A stretch of 64,000 nt of DNA from Flavobacterium panici (GTDB lineage Bacteria; Bacteroidota; Bacteroidia; Flavobacteriales; Flavobacteriaceae): assembly GCF_903819335.1 (NCBI RefSeq), contig NZ_CAIJDE010000049.1:124001-188000 (forward strand), in the 5' to 3' direction. Below, piece by piece: positions 54,580-62,889 of this stretch. The notes beneath the pieces were generated by a model. That model searched no databases and had not been told where the DNA came from. It saw only the letters and a list, made by a program, of their open reading frames with translations. The stretch's first letter is position 1. Each line of letters opens with the position of its first letter. The position numbers were made by a program, and so were the translations under genes.

Positions 54580-55569
54580 CTAATTAACTTTTAGAAACTG
54601 AAAACTAGCAGGATCAGCTACTATTTTTCCATCTTTAAATTCAATTGAAATAATTCCGGCTTTTCTTGGCGAAACAGCACTTTCGCTATAATGAGTGTGC
54701 AAAACATAATGCATTTTATTGTCTTTATCCCAAAATACATCACCGTGGCCAATTCCGTTTTGTTTGGTATTTTTTCTGCTGATTATTGGGCTGTTTACAG
54801 CTTTTTCCCAAGGTCCAAGTGGACTTTTACTTGTGGCATAACCCACGGCATAATCTATATTTCTGAAATCATTTGCCGAATAAATCATATAATACAAACC
54901 GTCGTGTTTTAAAACTGTCGGGCCTTCTGTAACTGGCCAGCTTACGTTTTGTGTATTTTCCCAAAGCATAGTTCCCGAAATGCATTCTGTTAAAGTTTCT
55001 TGTTTTATGCTTTTAAAATCGTCGTTTATTTCTGCCACGAAAATTCTGTTTCCATTTGTCAAACGAACATGATACAGGTATTTTTTTCCATCTTCATCAA
55101 TAAAAATAAACGGATCAATTTGGTTTCCGGTTTTAATAATTGGTTCTTTTGAATCGTTTTTAAATGGCCCAAGCGGACTGTTACTTGTTGCAACTGCAAT
55201 ATTTTCATTCGCCGTATAAATCATATAAAATTTGTTTTGATACGAAAGAATCTGTGGCGCCCAAAATCCTTTGTCGCCAAAAGCATCTCCTTTTTTAAAA
55301 GCCAGACCATTCTGCGCTCCAACCGGGCCTTTCCAGTCTTTTAAATCTGACGAAGTATAAACCTGAAATCCTTCTCCATTTGGAATATCTCCGCTTGTGG
55401 TTCCGTATAAATAGTAGGTTCCATTATTGTAAAAAATAGTTGGGTCGGCCAGTAAAATTGAACTGGATTTTACTTCTGTTGGTTTTGGTGTTGATTTGTC
55501 GGCATCTTTTTCCTGCGAACAAGCTGCGAAAACACAAAGTGATGTTATTAAGGATAGTATTTTTTTCAT
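54580..55569 (-). CDS. GH43-family glycosidase, lipoprotein
   Basis: 329 residues with a leader ending CVFAAC (lipobox Cys17). Five-bladed GH43 pattern: the base Asp in ILLADPTIFYNNGTYYLYGT, the pKa-tuning Asp in GNQIDPFIFIDEDGKKYLYHV, and the acid Glu in VTEGPTVLKHDGLYYMIYS. Family activities include alpha-L-arabinofuranosidase, arabinanase, beta-xylosidase and galactan exo-hydrolase; the exact one cannot be read here. It is the last gene of the second locus. Confidence 0.92.
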   Translation of the reverse strand: MKKILSLITSLCVFAACSQEKDADKSTPKPTEVKSSSILLADPTIFYNNGTYYLYGTTSGDIPNGEGFQVYTSSDLKDWKGPVGAQNGLAFKKGDAFGDKGFWAPQILSYQNKFYMIYTANENIAVATSNSPLGPFKNDSKEPIIKTGNQIDPFIFIDEDGKKYLYHVRLTNGNRIFVAEINDDFKSIKQETLTECISGTMLWENTQNVSWPVTEGPTVLKHDGLYYMIYSANDFRNIDYAVGYATSKSPLGPWEKAVNSPIISRKNTKQNGIGHGDVFWDKDNKMHYVLHTHYSESAVSPRKAGIISIEFKDGKIVADPASFQFLKVN

Positions 55570-55764
55570 TTTTTATTGGTTTTAGTTGGTGTATTTTAAC
55601 CGCAAAGAGCTCAAAGAATTACGCAAAGCACGCAAAGAGTTAAAAAAATGAGGAATAACTTTGCGCCCTTCGACTTCGCTCAGGGTGACAAAAGTGACAA
55701 AAAAACTTTGTGACCTTTGCGAAACCTTAGCGCTCTTTGCGGTAAAAAAAACTTTGCGGTTAAA
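55570..55764. repeat. Nested inverted repeat related to the one at 47,317
   Basis: Starts TTAACCGCAAAGAGCTCAAAG (about 55596) and ends CGCTCTTTGCGGTAAAAAAAC (about 55752). It contains a GCCCTTCGACTTCGCTCAGGG segment (55664-55690) also found twice in the 47.3-47.7 kb region. Confidence 0.75.
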
Positions 55765-56943
55765 CTACTTTTTCACAGAAAACTGATAATAAGAAACCGT
55801 ATGATATTTTTCTCCCACTTTCAAAACAATCGGGGCAAATTTTGGCTGATTTGGTGCGTCTGGGAAATGTTGTGTTTCTAGAGCAAAAGCTGTTCTGAAA
55901 TCATCTTTTGAACCTGATTTAAACGTGTTTTTTGACTGCATGAAATTACCGCTGTAAAACTGTAATCCCGGTTCTTCTGTAAAAATATCCATTGTAATTC
56001 CAGATTTATCTCCGGAAATTGTTGCCGCGTGATTCAGTCCGTTTTTCTTAGTTCCGTTTAAAACGTAATTATGATCGTATCCTTTTCCGAATTTCAACTG
56101 CTCATCTTTGGTTTCGATTCTTTCGCCAATTGTATGTTTTGAAGTAAAATCAAAAACAGTATTTTTTACGGGTTTTAATTCTCCACTCGGAATCAAACCT
56201 TCATCAACCGGCGTGAATTCGTTAGCATAAATCTGTAATTCATGATTTAAGATTGTGCCGCTTCCTTCTCCGTTTAAATTAAAAAAGGCATGATTTGTTA
56301 AATTAACTAAAGTTGTTTTATCTGTTGTCGCTTCGTATTCCATTTTTACCGAATTATCATCCGTAATCGTATACGTTACTTTTACAGTTAAATTCCCAGG
56401 AAAACCTTGTTCTCCATCTGGCGAAACGTAAGTAAAAACCAAAGTGTTTTCGTTTTCTTTTTCGGCATTCCAAACTACATCCTGAAAACCTTTTATACCG
56501 CCGTGTAAAGCATTTTTTCCATTATTTAACGGAACTTGATATTGTTTTCCTTCTAAAGTAAATTTTCCTTTTCCAATTCGGTTTCCAACTCTTCCGATTG
56601 TTGCTCCAAAATAAGGTTCTGTTGAGGTTTTAAATCCTTTTGCACTGTTCATTCCAACCACAACATCGGTTGGTTTTCCGTTTTTATCATTAACCCAAAG
56701 TCCTATTAATCTTCCGCCGTAATTGGTAAAAGCGGCTTTGATTCCTTTATTTTCTATCCAGTATAAATTGACTTTTTTACCTTCGATTATGGTATCGAAA
56801 TTTTTAGTTTCTAAAACGGTTTTTACTGAATCTGATTTTATTTCGGTAGTTTCAGTTGAAGTTGTATTTTCTTTTTTATTGTCTTTGCAATTAAACTGAA
56901 AAAGTGCCAGTAAAACAACCGCAGCGATTTGAATATTTTTCAT
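55765..56943 (-). CDS. Aldose 1-epimerase (galactose mutarotase type), lipoprotein
   Basis: 392 residues with a lipobox ending LFQFNC (Cys19). Aldose epimerase landmarks are NYGGRLIGLWV, the substrate loop GNRIGKGKFTLEGK, HGGIKGFQDVVW, the catalytic His in NLTNHAFFNLNG, DHNYVL and the catalytic Glu in EEPGLQFYSGNF. It interconverts sugar anomers. Its export (lipoprotein) suggests action in the periplasm on galactose, arabinose or xylose released by the neighbouring glycosidases. Confidence 0.95.
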   Translation of the reverse strand: MKNIQIAAVVLLALFQFNCKDNKKENTTSTETTEIKSDSVKTVLETKNFDTIIEGKKVNLYWIENKGIKAAFTNYGGRLIGLWVNDKNGKPTDVVVGMNSAKGFKTSTEPYFGATIGRVGNRIGKGKFTLEGKQYQVPLNNGKNALHGGIKGFQDVVWNAEKENENTLVFTYVSPDGEQGFPGNLTVKVTYTITDDNSVKMEYEATTDKTTLVNLTNHAFFNLNGEGSGTILNHELQIYANEFTPVDEGLIPSGELKPVKNTVFDFTSKHTIGERIETKDEQLKFGKGYDHNYVLNGTKKNGLNHAATISGDKSGITMDIFTEEPGLQFYSGNFMQSKNTFKSGSKDDFRTAFALETQHFPDAPNQPKFAPIVLKVGEKYHTVSYYQFSVKK

Positions 56944-56998
56944 TTTTATGTCATTGCGAGGAAAAAGTAATATTATCCTCTGGTTAGTTTTTATAGTT

Positions 56999-58021
56999 TT
57001 ATTTTGATGGAATTGCTAATCTAGTTTGTTCACTTACAGGTTCGCCCAAAACCAGAAATCCGTTTGCATCCCAATCTATTTTCTGCATTCTTGGTGATCT
57101 TTTGTTTCCGCAGCCTTCACCCGGATTTGAATTCGCATGGTATAAAATCCAGTCTTCTTTTCCGTCAGGAGATTTAAAGAAAGAATTATGTCCCGGTGCG
57201 TAAACTTTATTTTTATCTGATTGTTTGAAAATTGGTTCAGGAGATTTTTTCCATGCCGATGCCTCTAATAAATTATCTCCGCCATTAAAAGTTAATAATC
57301 CCAAAGAATAAAAATCTGTCCAGCATCCGCTTGCTGAAAACACGATGAAAATTTTACCGTTTCTTTCTAAAAACTGCGGGCCTTCGTTTACATTTACCTG
57401 CGCCGGATTCACGTCATCATGCAATGCTCCGTGCGTTTCCCAGTCATTTGTTGGCGATGAAATCATAACACGGTCGCCGTCAATTTCAAGCGGATTTTTC
57501 ATTTTAGCGATGTAAATATTCTGCTGTCCGTTGGTGTCGCCTTCCCAGCCAGCCCAAATCATATAAAGCTGTTTTTTATATTCAAAAACGTTTCCGTCAA
57601 TGGCCCATTTGTCTGTTTTGGCAGCAATTTTTCCTTTAAATTCAAAATTCCCTTTAAACGGATCTGATGATTTATTTTCTAAAACATACATTCTGTGGTT
57701 GTTGTTATCACCATTATCTGCAGCAAAATAACAGTACCATTTTCCGTTTATAATATGAAACTCCGGTGCCCAGATCTCTGCTGAATAATTTGTGTTTTTA
57801 GGTGGTGTCCAAATCACTTTGCTTTCAGCATTTTTGATATCGGATAAATCTTTTGTTTTCCACAAAACCAAACGATTTCCAAGTGTATTGGTATAGTAAT
57901 AATAGCCTTTGTAATACGTGCTGTACGGGTCTGCTCCCGCTGGCAGAATGGGATTTGTGAATGTTTTTTGCTGGGCAAAACTCATTGTTGTGAGCAGAAA
58001 AAGAATTAGGTATTTTTTCAT
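56999..58021 (-). CDS. GH43-family arabinan-type glycosidase, secreted
   Basis: 340 residues with a signal peptide (ends MSFAQQ). GH43 motifs: NPILPAGADPYSTYYKGYYYY (base Asp), EIWAPEFHIINGKWYCYFAAD, KWAIDGNVFEYKKQLYMIWAG (pKa Asp) and NEGPQFLERNGKIFIVFS (acid Glu). The layout with a PILPxxADP opening resembles exo-alpha-1,5-arabinofuranosidases, but the substrate is not certain. The next gene starts 55 bases downstream. Confidence 0.92.
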   Translation of the reverse strand: MKKYLILFLLTTMSFAQQKTFTNPILPAGADPYSTYYKGYYYYTNTLGNRLVLWKTKDLSDIKNAESKVIWTPPKNTNYSAEIWAPEFHIINGKWYCYFAADNGDNNNHRMYVLENKSSDPFKGNFEFKGKIAAKTDKWAIDGNVFEYKKQLYMIWAGWEGDTNGQQNIYIAKMKNPLEIDGDRVMISSPTNDWETHGALHDDVNPAQVNVNEGPQFLERNGKIFIVFSASGCWTDFYSLGLLTFNGGDNLLEASAWKKSPEPIFKQSDKNKVYAPGHNSFFKSPDGKEDWILYHANSNPGEGCGNKRSPRMQKIDWDANGFLVLGEPVSEQTRLAIPSK

Positions 58022-58215
58022 TTTAGTTTTTTTATTGTTGGGCGTGGTTTTTTAAACATATATTTTCTTCTGTCTCAATCTTGTCATCTCGACGAAGGAG
58101 AGATCTCCGCAAGTAGCTCCGCATATAGAATCGCCAATCTTTGTAGAGTTTCTTGTGGAGATCTCTCCTTCGTCGAGATGACAAACTATGAGAACTATAT
58201 GTCAAAAATCACTAT
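58022..58215. repeat. Palindromic repeat between GH2 and GH43 genes
   Basis: One copy of the ~100-base palindrome occupies 58083-58183 (GTCATCTCGACGAAGG ... CCTTCGTCGAGATGAC), with its conserved CAATCTTTGT. No ORF. Confidence 0.85.
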
Positions 58216-60027
58216 TTAATGATTCAAAGCATTAATAACTTCAGTATTAATTTGATTTACAGCTTTAAAATCCATTTTATCTACTTTTCTGTCGTAGGTC
58301 ATGAAACCATTTACTTCGCCTTCAACATCGGTTGTCTGCGTGTAAACTGCTGCCGAAAATCCTGTTTTTACTAAGCTTTTAAGGATTTGAGCGTACTTTA
58401 CATATTCGGCAGTAACTTCTGCTTCGTTTTTAAATTTCACATAACCCCAATTGTCATTTGCTCTCCATAAATGTCCTTCTAACGGAAGACCAATTCCACC
58501 GTATTCACCTAAAACAGTAACTCTTCTTGCATCATACAAATACAATTCCGGAGCTGGATATTTGTGTAAATCTAAAATATCGCCCGTTTGAAAATGATTT
58601 CCTCCGCTTGAAGAATTTATTAAACGACTTGGATCATGATTTTTAGTCCATTCTGTAATTTCTACGGTTTTGAATTGTCCCCAGGCTTCATTAAAAGGAA
58701 CCCAAACTACAATACTTGGATAGGAATACAAATGATCCATAATTTCCTTCCATTCTTTTTTATAGATTTCTTGTGATTTTGGAGTACGCTGTAATTCTGT
58801 TCCTTCAAAATACTTTTTATCTTGCCAAATCGGTTGTTCATCACCGCTTGGCATATCCTGCCAAACTAAAATTCCTAACTGATCGCAATGCGTGTACCAG
58901 CGTTCTGGTTCTACTTTCACATGTTTACGAATCATATTAAAACCTAATTCTTTAGTTTTAATAATATCGTATTTTAAAGCTTCGTCAGTTGGTGCAGTAT
59001 ACAATCCTTCTGGCCACCAACCTTGATCTAAAGGCCCTAATTGAAAATAATCTTTATTATTTAACTGCATTCTCATGATTCCGTTTTCATCTCTTTTTGA
59101 TGAAATTTTTCGCATCGCAAAGTAACTTTTCACTTCATCAACGACTTTATTTTTACTGATTAAACGGATTTTTGTCTGATACAAAAACGGACTTTCCGGC
59201 GACCATAATTTTGGAGAATTTAAAACAATATCATTGCTTTCGCCAACAATAGCTTTTTCTTTTGCGATTTCTTTTCCTCCGTCAAAAACAGAAATTTCAA
59301 TTAAATCTCCTTTTTCTGCTCCGTTTACATCGGCTTTAATGCTGATTGTATTTTGATCGATGTTTGGTGTTGTTTTTAATTCTGAAATGTTTTTAGTATT
59401 TACAGGTTCAATCCAAACCGTCTGCCAGATTCCGGTAACGGGCGTGTACCAAATTCCTTCGGGATTTTTGACTTGTTTTCCTCTTGGCTGAGGTCCGTCG
59501 TTTGATGGATCCCAAACTTTTACAACCAGTTTTTGAGCTTTTCCTTTTTGGATAAAAGGTGTAATATCAAATGAAAATGGTGTGTAACCGCCAGTATGTG
59601 AACCCACTTTTATGTCATTAATAAAAACTTCTGTTTTCCAGTCTACAGCGCCAAAATGCAGCAGAATATTTTTTCCATTCCAATTTGATTCAATTGAAAA
59701 ATTGGTTTCATACCAAAGTTCGTTTTTTGCTCCAACTTCTTTCATTACGCCAGACAAACTCGATTCAGCCGCAAACGGAACCAAAATTTGCCCGTCATAT
59801 TTTGAAGGCGCTGTTTTGCCAAATTCCTGAATGGAATAATTCCATAATCCATTCAGATTTTTCCATTGGCTACGCTCCATAATCGGACGGGGATATTCTG
59901 GTAAAGTTTTGTTCGGATCAACCTGAGCTGCCCATTTTGTTTTGATTTTATCGCCTTGCGGTTTCCATTGTGCATGAACCAGACAGCTTAAAAAAAGCGC
60001 CACCAGAACTGTAGTTTTCTTATTCAT
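58216..60027 (-). CDS. GH2 glycosidase, compact form
   Basis: 603 residues with a signal peptide (ends LVHAQ). It has the three-domain GH2 layout: sugar-binding domain (~45-210, NGLWNYSI...WYETNF, LHFGAVDWKTEVFIN), Ig-like domain (~215-310) and catalytic barrel. The acid/base Glu lies in VVWVPFNEAWGQFKT and the nucleophile Glu in VTVLGEYGGIGLP. It is shorter than LacZ-type GH2 and lacks the small-chain domain. Beta-galactosidase, beta-glucuronidase or arabinopyranosidase activity is possible. Confidence 0.92.
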   Translation of the reverse strand: MNKKTTVLVALFLSCLVHAQWKPQGDKIKTKWAAQVDPNKTLPEYPRPIMERSQWKNLNGLWNYSIQEFGKTAPSKYDGQILVPFAAESSLSGVMKEVGAKNELWYETNFSIESNWNGKNILLHFGAVDWKTEVFINDIKVGSHTGGYTPFSFDITPFIQKGKAQKLVVKVWDPSNDGPQPRGKQVKNPEGIWYTPVTGIWQTVWIEPVNTKNISELKTTPNIDQNTISIKADVNGAEKGDLIEISVFDGGKEIAKEKAIVGESNDIVLNSPKLWSPESPFLYQTKIRLISKNKVVDEVKSYFAMRKISSKRDENGIMRMQLNNKDYFQLGPLDQGWWPEGLYTAPTDEALKYDIIKTKELGFNMIRKHVKVEPERWYTHCDQLGILVWQDMPSGDEQPIWQDKKYFEGTELQRTPKSQEIYKKEWKEIMDHLYSYPSIVVWVPFNEAWGQFKTVEITEWTKNHDPSRLINSSSGGNHFQTGDILDLHKYPAPELYLYDARRVTVLGEYGGIGLPLEGHLWRANDNWGYVKFKNEAEVTAEYVKYAQILKSLVKTGFSAAVYTQTTDVEGEVNGFMTYDRKVDKMDFKAVNQINTEVINALNH

Positions 60028-60294
60028 TTTATATTGTTTTACGCAATAATTTCCTCGATTATTACTGTTTCTTATTTACTAAATAAATTACCAGACCATA
60101 TCCACATAGTCTGGTAATTTCAAACACTAACTTTACTAACCAATTTTTTAGTTATGAGTTATTAATTATGAATTATGAGTTGGTTTAAGTGTGATTATAA
60201 TTTATTTCCGATAAAATAATCTCTGTTTCGTATTAACTCAAAAAACACTAACAAACGCCTAATTCCAAACTCATAATTCATAACTTATAACTCA
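60028..60294. repeat. Intergenic region with a 12-base hairpin and a 30-base inverted repeat
   Basis: A perfect stem AAATTACCAGAC/GTCTGGTAATTT (60085-60096 and 60109-60120) lies near the GH2 start. An inverted repeat of AT-rich ATGAGTTATTAATTATG type (about 60150-60182 and 60268-60295) reaches the stop codon of the next gene. Both can fold in the operon mRNA between the two genes. Confidence 0.7.
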
Positions 60295-61335
60295 TCATTT
60301 ATTTTTAGTGATGCCAAATTTCTTCACTAAACTGTCGTATTCATTTTTAGAGATTGTAACCATGCAGCCGTGGCGTACTTTTTCTGGGAAGCTGTATTTA
60401 TCCCAATCAGAGAAAAAAGTGTAGCCTGAGGCCTGAAACCATGGCCCGTTTAAATTATCTGCGATGGATAATCCGTATGAAACGCCCGGATATTGTTCGT
60501 AATACATATACCATATTTTATCATCTGGAGAAGGAATTAACATTGGTGCTTCTCTAAAGTTTGGACTAATCGATTGTTGGGGCAAAGAATAAGGTCCTAA
60601 AAGAGATTTTGATTTTGCAATTCGGATGGTTTTTCCGGTTGTCCAATACAATGTTGGATACGTTTCATCTTTAATTACAGCGTAATAAGAATCGCCGACT
60701 TTACGAATAAAAACATCAATAGTTCCCATATCCCAATCGAATAAACGTTTTGGTGTTCCTTCAAAAGTTTTTAAATCTTTAGACAAAACATACAACGTTC
60801 GCTGACTTGCCCAATAACGTTCACCATCTTCTTTTGTCCCTTCAAGATGCGGCGTGTGCCAAGTCATAATAAACTTTTCAGAATCTTTGTCGTAGTATAA
60901 TTTTGGAGCGCCAATTCGCTGTAAAGCGTTTGAATAATCAGGCGTGCTTTTTAAATCGGGCGTGTAATCGGAGTGTTTTTTCCAAGTAATTAAATCATCT
61001 GAAACCCAGATGTTGATGCTTTTTGCGTCATCGCCTGTATTTCCTGCGATGTAATATTTTCCGTCCGGGCCTTTGCAGATATCGGGATGTCCTTTGTATT
61101 CTTCAAAAACTCGTTTTCCGTTGTTGAGGTTTTCCCAATGCAAACCGTCCAAACTTACAGAATAGTATAACCTGCCGTAATCGTTGTGCGTCATGTGCGC
61201 AAAAAGATAGGCTTCGTTTTTTGGTTTTTCGCTTCCTTTTACTTGTCCCGGCGGGTCTGGTTGTTGTGCTTTCGCAGAAATTCCAGTCAGAATTACCAGC
61301 AGAAAAAAGAGCTGTTTTATTGTGTATTTTTTCAT
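60295..61335 (-). CDS. GH43-like five-bladed propeller glycosidase, secreted
   Basis: 346 residues with a signal peptide (ends SAKAQ). Blades with GHPDICKGPDGKYYIAGN, WVSDDLITWKKHSD, GTIDVFIRKVGDSYYAVIKDE and FREAPMLIPSPDDKIWYMYYEQ match the GH43 fold. The Asp of GTIDVF and the Glu of REAP fit the usual catalytic triad, with DIC as a candidate third acid. Subfamily and substrate are unclear. It is the middle gene of the second locus. Confidence 0.85.
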   Translation of the reverse strand: MKKYTIKQLFFLLVILTGISAKAQQPDPPGQVKGSEKPKNEAYLFAHMTHNDYGRLYYSVSLDGLHWENLNNGKRVFEEYKGHPDICKGPDGKYYIAGNTGDDAKSINIWVSDDLITWKKHSDYTPDLKSTPDYSNALQRIGAPKLYYDKDSEKFIMTWHTPHLEGTKEDGERYWASQRTLYVLSKDLKTFEGTPKRLFDWDMGTIDVFIRKVGDSYYAVIKDETYPTLYWTTGKTIRIAKSKSLLGPYSLPQQSISPNFREAPMLIPSPDDKIWYMYYEQYPGVSYGLSIADNLNGPWFQASGYTFFSDWDKYSFPEKVRHGCMVTISKNEYDSLVKKFGITKNK

Positions 61336-61632
61336 GTTGCTAAAAGATTAAAATGTTTTTTTGCCACGAATTCCACTAATTTTCACTAATTATTTTCTTG
61401 CCACAGATTTCACAGATTAAAAGGATTTTTAACACATAGGAACATAGTTTTTCTTTGTCTATAAAAGGCGTTTCACTAATTAAAATGGACATAGCTATGT
61501 GTGAAAGCTTGCTTTTTTTATAATCTCAAAAAAGAAACAATAAATCTATGTTTCTATGTGTTTAATTTTTTCGCCACAGATCTTAATCTTTTTAATCTGT
61601 GAAATCTGTGAAATCTGTGGCAAAAAAAATCT
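61336..61632. repeat. Intergenic nested repeats in the second locus
   Basis: Outer arms of GCCACAGATTTCACAGATTAA type (61399 onward and up to about 61625) enclose an ACACATAG...CTATGTGT element (61431-61562). No ORF. Confidence 0.75.
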
Positions 61633-62805
61633 CTACTTCTTATTCGCCTCAGATGTCATCTTTTTGATTAAATCTGTTTCGGCTTTTATATATGGGGTTC
61701 CGTCTGTGTGTAATACTTCGTGAAACCAAACTTTTGGTTCTGCGTTGTATGTTTTTGTCCAGCTGTCCCAAGCGTATTTGGTTTGTGTTTTTCCATCTAC
61801 AAATCCCCAGTTGATCATTCCAACATTGTATTTTCTCGCGATTGGTAAAAAGCCTTCGAATGTGCTTCCGTTTGGTCTTGCCATATATTCTGTACATAAT
61901 AAAGGTTTTCCGTAACGCTGTAACTGTTTAATTACTTTTTCGAAATCCTGAGGTGTGTTATAATTATGGAAAGAAACAATATCCGATTGTTCGATCTGCA
62001 TTTTGTGCATTGGTTTCATTTTGGCTTCGTCGCTCCAGTCTCCAACCCAAACTCCAGAAGTTAACGGCTGTGATGGATTGCTTTCTCTTGCCCAAACAAA
62101 AACATTTTTTAAAAGCGGAAGGATTAAATCGACTTTGTTTTTGATTTCGATTTTTTCGTAAGAAGGACCTGTCATGTTATCTGGTTCGTTCCAAACATCC
62201 CAGCCTAAAATACGTTTGTCATCTTTAAAATGAGCAACGGTTTGTTTTACATATTTCTCTAAACGAGGATATTGTGTTTTATCCTGCAATACTTTTTGCC
62301 CCGGACTCTGTACCCAGCCTGAGTTGTGCGTGTGCGGTTTTGGAGCACGTTGTTTTCCTAAAGCAGGAAACGGATCCCAGCAGGAATCAAATAAAACAAA
62401 AAGTATTTTAATATGATGCTTATCTGCAATTTCTAAAAATTGATCCATGCGTTTGTAAAATCCTTCTGCATCTTGCTGGTGCAATAAATCATGCAGGTAA
62501 ACACGCATTACATTCATGCCTAAATTTTCTGCCCAACCCAGTTCCTGATCAATTCTTTTTGGATCAAAAGTATCTTCCTGCCACATCTCTAATTGGTTTA
62601 TAGCTGTGCTAGGATAATAATTTGAACCTACTAACCAAGGCTGTTCTGCATACCATTTATTGGCTTGATCTTTTGTCCAGATTTCTCTTTTTTCAACTGC
62701 AGCAGTTTCGTTTTTATTTTCTTCAGTAGTATTCTTTTTGTTGTTGCAGCTTAGCAATACTAATCCTGCCAACATAAATGTCAGAGACAATTTTACTTTT
62801 CTCAT
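61633..62805 (-). CDS. GH5-like TIM-barrel glycosidase, lipoprotein
   Basis: 390 residues from ATG at 62805 (an earlier in-frame start adds 8 residues before the leader and is rejected). The lipobox is LAGLVLLSC (Cys20). The barrel carries MNVMRVYLHDLL, ILFVLFDSCWDPF, the acid/base Glu in LGWDVWNEPDN and the nucleophile Glu in PLLCTEYMARPNG. This is clan GH-A, close to GH5-like cellulase or mannanase annotations. The substrate is not determined. It is separated from the SusD stop by an intercistronic hairpin. Confidence 0.88.
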   Translation of the reverse strand: MRKVKLSLTFMLAGLVLLSCNNKKNTTEENKNETAAVEKREIWTKDQANKWYAEQPWLVGSNYYPSTAINQLEMWQEDTFDPKRIDQELGWAENLGMNVMRVYLHDLLHQQDAEGFYKRMDQFLEIADKHHIKILFVLFDSCWDPFPALGKQRAPKPHTHNSGWVQSPGQKVLQDKTQYPRLEKYVKQTVAHFKDDKRILGWDVWNEPDNMTGPSYEKIEIKNKVDLILPLLKNVFVWARESNPSQPLTSGVWVGDWSDEAKMKPMHKMQIEQSDIVSFHNYNTPQDFEKVIKQLQRYGKPLLCTEYMARPNGSTFEGFLPIARKYNVGMINWGFVDGKTQTKYAWDSWTKTYNAEPKVWFHEVLHTDGTPYIKAETDLIKKMTSEANKK

Positions 62806-62842
62806 TATAAATTTTGTTATTATGAACAATCGTTCTTTATGA

Positions 62843-62876
62843 TAAGGGAATCAGACAAATGCATCTGATTCCCTTA
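62843..62876 (-). other. Intercistronic hairpin after the second susD
   Basis: TAAGGGAATCAGA (62843-62855) pairs perfectly with TCTGATTCCCTTA (62864-62876) around an 8-base loop. On the - strand it comes 13 bases after the SusD stop and lacks a T-run, so it looks like an mRNA-stabilising or partial-attenuation hairpin. Confidence 0.6.
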
Positions 62877-62889
62877 AAAAAATTAGTTT

